From: Rubrivivax albus
GTDB taxonomy: Bacteria > Pseudomonadota > Gammaproteobacteria > Burkholderiales > Burkholderiaceae_C
Assembly (NCBI RefSeq): GCF_004016515.1
Contig: NZ_SACT01000009.1
Location: forward strand, 62,001 to 126,000
Length of the DNA: 64,000 bases
Direction: 5' to 3'
Translations under genes and position numbers: made by a program
Notes under the pieces: model-generated
The model's input: the letters and a program-made list of their open reading frames with translations, nothing else
Database searches by the model: none
Told to the model about the DNA's origin: nothing
Shown: positions 16,757-23,032 of the stretch, piece by piece
Position numbering within the stretch: position 1 is the first letter of the stretch
How the letters are laid out: each line of letters begins with the position of its first letter

Positions 16757-18205
16757 TCAACCTCTGCTCGACGTGTTGGCGATCAGCGTGAGCTGCTGGG
16801 TCAGATAGTCCGCCGTGCCGCTGAGGCTGGACATGGCCGTATCCAGGGCCTGGTACTGCCGGCGCAGGCGCTCCTCGGTCTGCGTCAGCCGACGCTCCAT
16901 GCTCTCCTGGCTCTTCTGATTCAGGCTGATCTGACCCTTCAGGCTCGCGGTGCGGTTCTCGAACGCGCCCTCGGCGCCCAGGACCGAGCTGGCAAAGTCC
17001 TTGAACCGGTCGATGAAGCCCGAACTGGCCGTGTCGGTGCCATCCGCAGCCAGCACCTTGCGCAGCTCCGGCAGGTTGCCCAGTGCGTCGGTGAGCCTGC
17101 TGCTGTTGATGCTCAGCGTGCCGGTGCTGGTGAAGGAGATGCCGATGTCCGTCAGGCGTTCGAAGGTGTCCGAAGCCTCGCTGCCCTGGTTGACGATGGC
17201 ACGAAGCTGGGCCTGCAACGAGACCACCAGCCGATCGCCCTGCAGCGTGCCACCCACCTTGGTATCCGGGTTGTACTTGGTCTGGTCGCGGATGTAGTTG
17301 GCCACGTCGTTGAACGCACTGACGAAGGTCTCGATGCTCTTCTGGATCGCCGCCGTGTCCGGCGCCACGTTGACCTCCACTTCGGACGTCGTGACCTGCG
17401 ACAGTGTCAGTGTCAGGCCATCGGCCACGCCCTCGAGCGTGTTGCTGGCGGAGGTGATCGGGATGCCGTTGATCGTGGCCTCGGCGTTGATTGCCGTCTG
17501 GCTGCGGGTCATCGGCGATGCGGCCATCGCGGTGTAGGCGAAGGCCGAGAGTCCGGTGGCTGGATTCCCATCGTCAACGGTCTCGCTGGCCGTGATCCGG
17601 AATGCGTTCTCCGCGCCCGTCTCCTTCGAACGAAGGGACAACCGGGTGCCGCTGGCGTCGTTGATCAGCGTGGCTGTCACACCAGCTTCGGACTGGTTGA
17701 TCTTGTCGCGGATCTTCTCGAGGCTGGTGTCGTCAGGACCTATCGTCACCACGACCGGTGCCGCGCCGCTCTTGGCGGTGAATCCGGTAGGGGCGGGTTC
17801 ACCTGTCCAGCTGCCGAGTTCGATCGTCAGCGAACCTTCGCCGATCACGGCGCCCGGCCCCGAGAAGGCCGTGCTCGCCAGTGTCTGCGTGCTGGCCAGC
17901 TTGTCCACCTGCACGGCATACCGGCCGGCGGCAGCGCCAGCACTGGTGCTCACCTTGAGCGCCGCGGCGTTGGCGCTGTTGGCCACGGTCTGATTCCACA
18001 GGCTTACCGACGTCAGCGTATTGGAGGCGTCCCGCAGGGCCGACATGCGGCTCTGCAACGTGCCGATGGCCGACAGCTTGGTGTCCAGGCCGCTCTTGGC
18101 CTGCTGCAGGATGTTCAGCGGTCGGCTCTCCAGCGCCATCAGCTGAGTGACGATGCTGTTGACGTCCAGGCCGCTGCCGATGCCGGTGGAGGTGATGGTG
18201 GCCAT
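16757..18205 (-). CDS. fliD: Flagellar filament capping protein FliD
   Basis: 482 residues with conserved FliD N-terminal (ITSTGIGSGLDVNSIVTQLM) and C-terminal (coiled-coil, residues about 400-482, MERRLTQTEERLRRQYQALD) domains. It caps the growing filament and folds incoming flagellin. AAAGGACT before the ATG at 18205 serves as Shine-Dalgarno. A strong sigma-28-type promoter lies 39-65 bases upstream. Confidence 0.94.
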   Translation of the reverse strand: MATITSTGIGSGLDVNSIVTQLMALESRPLNILQQAKSGLDTKLSAIGTLQSRMSALRDASNTLTSVSLWNQTVANSANAAALKVSTSAGAAAGRYAVQVDKLASTQTLASTAFSGPGAVIGEGSLTIELGSWTGEPAPTGFTAKSGAAPVVVTIGPDDTSLEKIRDKINQSEAGVTATLINDASGTRLSLRSKETGAENAFRITASETVDDGNPATGLSAFAYTAMAASPMTRSQTAINAEATINGIPITSASNTLEGVADGLTLTLSQVTTSEVEVNVAPDTAAIQKSIETFVSAFNDVANYIRDQTKYNPDTKVGGTLQGDRLVVSLQAQLRAIVNQGSEASDTFERLTDIGISFTSTGTLSINSSRLTDALGNLPELRKVLAADGTDTASSGFIDRFKDFASSVLGAEGAFENRTASLKGQISLNQKSQESMERRLTQTEERLRRQYQALDTAMSSLSGTADYLTQQLTLIANTSSRG

Positions 18206-18243
18206 GGCGAGTCCTTTTCGGCTGTTGCCGGGTCTTCAGGCGC

Positions 18244-18270
18244 CTATCGGCATCTGGCCCGTGGACTTGA
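18244..18270 (-). promoter_or_regulatory. Sigma-28 (FliA) promoter of fliD
   Basis: Minus strand: TCAAGTCC (18270-18263), exactly 11 bases, then GCCGATAG (18251-18244). Consensus is TAAAGTTT-N11-GCCGATAA, giving 7 of 8 matches in the -10 and the correct spacing. The predicted start near 18237 leaves a leader of about 32 bases before the fliD ATG. Confidence 0.7.
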
Positions 18271-18430
18271 GGGCCGGACCGGCCAGCCCCGAAAGGGTGC
18301 GCGCCGCCCCACCCGGGGAGCTATCGATGCTTCCCTCGGGCAGTGGCGGCGCGCATGTGAGGTTTGGTGATCGCGATGTGCCTGGACGTTGCTCGGCATG
18401 ACATCGGTGCCAGGCTCGGCGGCGGAAGCT

Positions 18431-18524
18431 GGTCCGAAGCGACTGATCCTGGACCGGTTCGGACGCGGGCCCCGCAGAGCTCGTCAGGTTCGGCAGGCGT
18501 GAATCAGTCCGCAGGGACTGATCC
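18431..18524. repeat. Imperfect direct repeat in the fliC-fliD gap
   Basis: GACTGATCC occurs at 18441-18449 and 18516-18524, 75 bases apart; on the minus strand the similarity continues (GGATCAGTC, then CCTGCGGAC in one copy and GCTTCGGAC in the other). The second copy can form its own stem, GGTCC (18431-18435) with GGACC (18451-18455). Whether this repeat family occurs elsewhere in the genome cannot be seen here. Confidence 0.4.
18503..18522 (-). terminator. Hairpin 12 bases after the fliC stop
   Basis: ATCAGTCC (18503-18510), loop GCAG, GGACTGAT (18515-18522): a perfect 8-bp stem. No T run follows on the minus strand, so it is a weak or factor-assisted terminator, or a stabilising 3' structure for the abundant flagellin message. 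Confidence 0.45.
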
Positions 18525-18534
18525 ACGTCCAGCC

Positions 18535-19398
18535 TCACCCCTGCAGCAGCTGCAGGACCTGCTGGGGGAGCTGGTTGGCCTGGGCGACCATGGCGTTGCC
18601 GGCCTGTTGCAGGATCTGCGCCCGGCTCAGGTTGGCGGTCTCCGCCGCGAAGTCGGCGTCCATGATGCGGCTGCGTGCCGCGGCCTGGTTCTCGGCGGAG
18701 ATCTGCAGGTTGGAGATCACGGCCTCGAAGCGGCTCTGCGCGGCGCCGAGGGTCGCACGCTCGCTGTTGATCAGGTCGAGCGCTGAGTCGATGTTCTGGA
18801 CCACGGTCTGCAGGTCCGTCGACGATGCGGCGGAACCGATGCCCAGCGTCGGTGCGGTGCCGCCGGTGCCGGCCACCGTGATGATCGAGCTGGCCGCGGC
18901 CATGTCGGTGGTGGCGATGTCGATCGAGTCGTTGGTCGTGACGTTCGCACCCACCTGGAAGGTCTGGGTGCCCGCCTCCCCGCTGAGGATCGCCTTGCCG
19001 TTGAAGGTGGTCCCACCCAGCACGCGCTGGATCTCCTTGGCCAGCTCGGTGTACTCCTTGTTCAGCGAATCCTTGTCGCTGTTGGAGTTGGTGGCGTTGC
19101 GCGACTGCAGCGCGAGTTCACGCATGCGCTGCAGCGCGTCACCCACCTTGCCCAGCGCCCCTTCGGCCGTCTGGGCCAGAGAGATGCCGTCGTTGGCATT
19201 GCGCACCGCGACGTTCATGCCGCGGACCTGGGCGTTCATGCGTTCGGCGATCGCGAGGCCGGCGGCATCGTCCTTGGCGCTGTTGACGCGCAGGCCCGAG
19301 GACAGGCGCTGCATCGACGTCATCAGCGACGACTGCGAGGAATTGAGGTTGCGCTGCGCGTTCAGCGAAGCGAGGTTTGTGTTGATCGTCTGCGGCAT
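18535..19398 (-). CDS. fliC: Flagellin FliC
   Basis: 287 residues, a short flagellin. The N-terminal D0/D1 (TINTNLASLNAQRNLNSSQS, LSSGLRVNSAKDDAAGLAIA) and C-terminal D1/D0 (RSRIMDADFAAETANLSRAQ, ending QVLQLLQG) are intact; the variable middle is only about 80 residues (roughly 115-195), so the surface domains are minimal. Start at the ATG at 19398 (MPQTIN) with GGAG 8 bases ahead; the GTG three codons upstream is less likely. No clear sigma-28 promoter was found in the 271 bases upstream. Confidence 0.95.
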   Translation of the reverse strand: MPQTINTNLASLNAQRNLNSSQSSLMTSMQRLSSGLRVNSAKDDAAGLAIAERMNAQVRGMNVAVRNANDGISLAQTAEGALGKVGDALQRMRELALQSRNATNSNSDKDSLNKEYTELAKEIQRVLGGTTFNGKAILSGEAGTQTFQVGANVTTNDSIDIATTDMAAASSIITVAGTGGTAPTLGIGSAASSTDLQTVVQNIDSALDLINSERATLGAAQSRFEAVISNLQISAENQAAARSRIMDADFAAETANLSRAQILQQAGNAMVAQANQLPQQVLQLLQG

Positions 19399-19525
19399 GT
19401 TGAGCACTCCACAAGAATCTGCGACTCCCGGCGAACGTGCCTGTCGGCCAAGCTTTCCGGTCCACGTGCCGCCAGGGATGGGTGCACGTTGAGTTGGATT
19501 CTTCGGCAGTTCTCTTCAGTACGAT

Positions 19526-19542
19526 CCGCCGATATGCGGCGG
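19526..19542. promoter_or_regulatory. Perfect palindrome in the fliC upstream region
   Basis: CCGCCG (19526-19531), 5 bases, CGGCGG (19537-19542), about 130 bases before the fliC start. The 271-base stretch 19399-19669 otherwise shows no canonical sigma-28 or sigma-54 promoter. The palindrome may be an operator or an mRNA stem; nothing else supports either. Confidence 0.25.
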
Positions 19543-19669
19543 AAATCCGGGCCTGATCGCGTCTGTCCACGCCCTGCGGGGCACCACGCAGGTCTCGCCG
19601 TCGGGTGGCCTGCCGCGGTCGGCGCGATCGGTCGATGCACACGCAGGCCGGAGCGGCCCGGGCATAGGC

Positions 19670-20923
19670 TCAAGCGTCCAGGAGATCCTGCTCCGAGGCG
19701 CGGTACTGTTCCTTGAGCCGGATGATCTCGAGCAGGCGCGTGTGCGGTGGCAGCACCTTGACCGCGTCGGGCAGCACGGCACCCTTGACCGCATGGCGCT
19801 TGTCGACCGTGTCTCGCACCGCGGGTTCGCCCAAGGGCAGGCCGCTGCGCCCGACCAGCGAAGCCACGATGGGCAGGTTGGCCCGTCGGCCACGTGCGAT
19901 CACGACACCGAGTTCGCCGCTCTCCAACTGCACGAAGCTCCCGGGCGGATAGAGGCCCACGGCGCGGAGCAGTGCACCGCCGATCTCGTCGGGCTTGCCG
20001 TCCGGGCCAAGACAGGCCTCCCTGGCTGCCTGGATGGGCGACATCGGCGAGCGGGCTGCACGCCGGCTCAGCTTGGCGCCGAAGATGTCCACCCGCCGGA
20101 TCAATGCCGCCAGCCGCTGGCCGGTGCTGCGCTCCGCCAGCGGCACGTTCGGTTCGCTCAAATGATGGCGGGCCACCGCGTCCAGCCAGACCAGGTCCTT
20201 CACGCCGGCGGCTTGCAGCATCATCGCGCCACGCACGGCGTGCTCACGCACCAGGTCACGCTGCGCCGGTGTCAGCGGTCCCGACTGCATCAGGAGCATG
20301 TCCTGCTCCCGCGTCATCGCCACGTTCATCGACAGGCCGGCCGAGAAGAGACTGTCCACCTCTGCGGCTGTCCATTGCATCAGCCGGGCCGCCTCGGCGG
20401 CCACGCTGGCCACCAGCACGGCATGGTGCGTGCTGTAGCGCTCCAGCATGGTGCTGGCGTGCTGGACCATGGTGTAGACCACACTGTCGAACCGGCGGCG
20501 CGTCAGCTGCTGAAGCGCCTGGCTCGGCGGCGCAAATCGCTCGAGCCAGCCGCTGCCCGGCGTTGCCTGGCGCAGCGTGGCGTCCAGCTGCAGCAGCAGC
20601 GTGTCCAACTCCACCGCGAACGGGACCTCGTTGTCCTCGCGCGTCGATGAGGTGCTCTGCTGGTCGGGCAGCGCCTGGGCGATGGTGTTCAGGTCGGCGC
20701 CGCCGATCACCAGGCCGTTGACCTTCTCGGCCACACGCCGGCGCCAGTCCGTCGCTTCCTGCTCGCCGGTGAACAGGTTCAGCTTGTTCAGCGACGCCAG
20801 CTGCGACTCACTCGCGATCATCTGGTTCGCGGCGAGCAGCAGGTTGCCGCTGCCATCCCGCAGCGGGAAGGGCAGCGACACGTCGAGCCGGAGGTATTCC
20901 TTGGAGAAGGGGACGAGTTTCAC
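19670..20923 (-). CDS. Degenerate HD-GYP domain protein, probably catalytically inactive
   Basis: 417 residues. Residues about 165-330 follow the HD-GYP fold (c-di-GMP phosphodiesterase): HHAVLVASVAAEAARLM, then LTPAQRDLVREHAVRGAMML, and the typical tail GLYPPGSFVQLESGELGVV. The metal-binding and catalytic motifs are lost: the usual HDIGK is SMNVA, and HHE-DGSGYP is HHLSEPNVP. The N-terminus (about 1-60, FSKEYLRLDVSLPFPLRDGSG) resembles the accessory domain of other proteins of this type. It may bind c-di-GMP or a partner without hydrolysis. A sigma-28-like promoter lies upstream and fliC follows, so a motility role is likely. Confidence 0.75.
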   Translation of the reverse strand: MKLVPFSKEYLRLDVSLPFPLRDGSGNLLLAANQMIASESQLASLNKLNLFTGEQEATDWRRRVAEKVNGLVIGGADLNTIAQALPDQQSTSSTREDNEVPFAVELDTLLLQLDATLRQATPGSGWLERFAPPSQALQQLTRRRFDSVVYTMVQHASTMLERYSTHHAVLVASVAAEAARLMQWTAAEVDSLFSAGLSMNVAMTREQDMLLMQSGPLTPAQRDLVREHAVRGAMMLQAAGVKDLVWLDAVARHHLSEPNVPLAERSTGQRLAALIRRVDIFGAKLSRRAARSPMSPIQAAREACLGPDGKPDEIGGALLRAVGLYPPGSFVQLESGELGVVIARGRRANLPIVASLVGRSGLPLGEPAVRDTVDKRHAVKGAVLPDAVKVLPPHTRLLEIIRLKEQYRASEQDLLDA

Positions 20924-20953
20924 GGGTCTGGATCCGGGGGATCACTGCGGTGA

Positions 20954-20981
20954 CCATCGGCCGTTTTGGCGTCCAGCTTGA
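20954..20981 (-). promoter_or_regulatory. Candidate sigma-28 promoter of the HD-GYP-like gene
   Basis: Minus strand TCAAGCTG (20981-20974), 12 bases, GCCGATGG (20961-20954). The -10 matches GCCGATAA at 6 of 8 and the -35 shares TCAAG with the fliD and fliS elements. The start codon is 31 bases downstream of the -10. Confidence 0.4.
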
Positions 20982-21083
20982 GCACTCTCGGCGAAATTAT
21001 TAGCCAGCCCCGGCGCTTTCCGCTGTTCACGGCGATTGATGCTGGACGTGAAACGACACGACCGCCTCGTCGCCCCAGGAGGC

Positions 21084-21500
21084 CTACAGCCGGCCGGCGC
21101 AGTTGGTGGCGCCGCAGCGGCAGCGCAGGCGCCCTTCGTGGTGAGTCTCCCCGTAGTCCACTGTGATCTCCTCGTCCAGGGCGATGTCACGCAGCGCGTA
21201 GAACTCGACGCGCCCGTTGCGGATGTCCAGCCGTGCGTTCGGGTCGCAGCTGTGGTTGGTGTAGCGCATCGGGTCGGCCGAGCGCGTGAAGTCGATGGCC
21301 CGCCGCGGCGAGAGCTCCACGATCATGATGCGCTCGCTGCGTGTGGCGCGGATGCGGGCCTCGTCAACGCTGATGGCCTCGCCGCGGATCTCGCCGATCT
21401 TGCGCCGCGCCGGCACCGGCTCGGCGGCGAACGCCCCCTGGCCGTCGATGGCGCTCGGGCGCACGTCGACGGCGTACTTCTGGTAGGCCGGGCGGGTCAC
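21084..21500 (-). CDS. Small SET-domain protein (putative protein-lysine methyltransferase)
   Basis: 138 residues consisting of little more than a SET domain. The diagnostic NHSCDPNA (about 82-89) and EEITVDYGE (about 110-118) motifs for S-adenosylmethionine and lysine binding are present, followed by a post-SET-like Cys cluster (CRCGATNCAG). The GTG start at 21500 overlaps the stop of the preceding MFS gene (GTGA at 21497-21500), so translation is coupled. The target protein is unknown. SET proteins are mostly eukaryotic but small bacterial ones like this occur in several proteobacteria. Confidence 0.85.
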   Translation of the reverse strand: MTRPAYQKYAVDVRPSAIDGQGAFAAEPVPARRKIGEIRGEAISVDEARIRATRSERIMIVELSPRRAIDFTRSADPMRYTNHSCDPNARLDIRNGRVEFYALRDIALDEEITVDYGETHHEGRLRCRCGATNCAGRL

Positions 21501-22720
21501 CCGGGGTGCCCCTGCATGCGTGCCTCCAGGCGCCCGGCCGCCAGCGCCATCAGCACGCCGGCGGCCGCGGCGCTGGCCGTCACCGCGAGCGCGCTGGACC
21601 ACTGTCCGCTGCTGGCCACCACGGCTGCGATCAGGGGCGTGCCCACCACCTGGCCCAGCTGCGCGCCCTGCATGTACAGACCCTGCAGGGTGCCGATCTG
21701 CTGCGGCGAGCGCGCCAGCACCGTTGACGAGGCCATCACCGCCGCCGGGATCACGCCGCCGGCGAAGGACACGAACACCGCCGCCGCGTAGCGCAGGGGG
21801 TCGGGCAGGGCCTCGGTGCTGTAGACCAGCGCACCAGCGCCGGTGCACAGCTGTGCCGCCAGCAGCAGCCGCCCGCGCGGGATCTCCTGCTGCACCAGCC
21901 AGCCGCCCAGCAGGTTGCCCGGCACGCAGGCCAGCAGCATCAGACCGGTCAGAACGGCCGTGGCGCCGGCGCCGGCACCGCGCTGCTCCTGCAGGTAGGT
22001 GGGCATCCAGACGATGAGCGCGAAGTGCTGCATGGCCCAGACGCCGAAGCTCAGCGCCAGCAGCCAGGGCAGGGGCTGGGCCAGGGCGCCGCGTGCGGTG
22101 GCCCACAGCCCGCCGCCGTTGGCGGCGTGGCCCGGGGCCGCTGCAGCATAGTGCCGGCGCTGGCCCGCCACAGCCGCGGCTGCCAGCAGCAGGCCGGCGG
22201 CGGCCAGGAACCACAGGCCGGTCCAGCCGGTCCGCGGCAGCAGCCAAGGGGACGCGAGCATGGCCATGCTGGCGCCGGCCGGCATGTAGGTGCTCCAGAG
22301 CCCCAGGGCGAAGCGCCGGTCGCCCGGTGACGTGGCCGCCGTGACCAGCGCCGGGCTGGCCACCGCCACCACCATGAACCCCAGGCCTTCGAGCAGCCGC
22401 GAGCCGATCAAGGGCCACCAACCAGGCGCCAGCGGTGCGATCAGCGACGCCCCGGCACAGATCACCAGCCCGCCCAGGACCATGCGCAGCGCGCCCAGCC
22501 GGCCCACCCACATGCCGGTGAAGGTGGCGCCCAGGAAGGCCAGGAAGACCAGCATCGAGGCCACCCAGCCGGCCTGCACCAGGCTCAGGTCGAGCTCGCT
22601 GCGCAGCGTGGGCAGGGCCACCGGCACCTTGCCGACGTTCAGCGCGATGGCCAGCCCGCCGGCCATCACGGCCGTCACGGCCGGCCAGTGGGTGCGCGGG
22701 GACTCCAGGGGAGCGGTCAA
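21497..22720 (-). CDS. Major facilitator superfamily (MFS) transporter
   Basis: About 407 residues with 12 predicted membrane helices. The first loop carries a form of the MFS motif GRLGALRM (near residue 70). The family includes drug and metabolite exporters; the substrate cannot be told from sequence. The start is uncertain: TTG at 22720, ATG at 22777 (adds a basic, unstructured tail) or ATG at 22666 inside the first helix. The SET-domain gene overlaps its 3' end, so both form one operon, divergent from smc. Confidence 0.8.
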   Translation of the reverse strand: MTAPLESPRTHWPAVTAVMAGGLAIALNVGKVPVALPTLRSELDLSLVQAGWVASMLVFLAFLGATFTGMWVGRLGALRMVLGGLVICAGASLIAPLAPGWWPLIGSRLLEGLGFMVVAVASPALVTAATSPGDRRFALGLWSTYMPAGASMAMLASPWLLPRTGWTGLWFLAAAGLLLAAAAVAGQRRHYAAAAPGHAANGGGLWATARGALAQPLPWLLALSFGVWAMQHFALIVWMPTYLQEQRGAGAGATAVLTGLMLLACVPGNLLGGWLVQQEIPRGRLLLAAQLCTGAGALVYSTEALPDPLRYAAAVFVSFAGGVIPAAVMASSTVLARSPQQIGTLQGLYMQGAQLGQVVGTPLIAAVVASSGQWSSALAVTASAAAAGVLMALAAGRLEARMQGHPG

Positions 22721-22944
22721 GCCTCGACGCCTTGGAGGTTGACCTTGGGGGTGAGCGCGTCGACGACGCTGCGGCACCTGGCGGCTGCCAAGGCGCAGAT
22801 GTCACCGCGACCGAACAAGGACCTGCGCAGCGTGCCCGACAAGGCCGGCACCGGGGTCTCGAGGGCAGGGCGATGGCAGGGCTTGTGCATGGTAAGAATG
22901 CGTGTCGTGGTGCCCGACGAGGCACGGGCGGCGGGGGGGCGCGA

Positions 22945-22953
22945 TGCTATCAT
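22945..22953 (+). promoter_or_regulatory. Candidate extended -10 promoter before smc
   Basis: TGCTATCAT (22945-22953) has the TGn extension and a -10 hexamer TATCAT (5 of 6 to TATAAT). No good -35 is seen in the very GC-rich stretch upstream, which fits an extended -10 promoter. Transcription would start near 22960, immediately before the terminator hairpin at 22966-22989. Confidence 0.4.
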
Positions 22954-22965
22954 CCGGCCGCGTCG

Positions 22966-22989
22966 GCGCTCCGTTGCGGAGCGCTTTTT
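22966..22989 (+). terminator. Intrinsic terminator hairpin in the smc leader
   Basis: GCGCTCCG (22966-22973), loop TTG, CGGAGCGC (22977-22984), then TTTTT (22985-22989): a perfect 8-bp stem and T run, oriented towards smc and ending 43 bases before its ATG. No gene on the plus strand lies upstream to be terminated, so it is either an attenuator of the smc-zipA-ligA operon or it ends a very short transcript. Confidence 0.7.
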
Positions 22990-23032
22990 CCTTGCACGAC
23001 AAGCACTTGCGGCACTCTCCCCGCACCGGCCG

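Larger units (their letters stand above)
18206..18534. other. fliC-fliD intergenic region (329 bases) without a gene
   Basis: No convincing coding sequence. Read on the minus strand it holds, from fliC to fliD: a hairpin just after the fliC stop (18503-18522), an imperfect second copy of part of that hairpin (about 18431-18452), GC-rich spacer, and the fliD sigma-28 promoter (18244-18270). The apparent 100-codon frame across it on the minus strand is explained by the repeats and has no ribosome site. Confidence 0.6.

Noticed and set aside
18236..18538. 100-codon frame between fliC and fliD
   Set aside because: No ribosome site; it overlaps the fliD promoter and the DQSLRT repeat in its translation only reflects the DNA repeats.
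19399..19669. Sigma-28 promoter for fliC
   Set aside because: GCCGACAG and GCCGAAGA occur on the minus strand but with no acceptable -35 at 11-12 bases, so no promoter is called.
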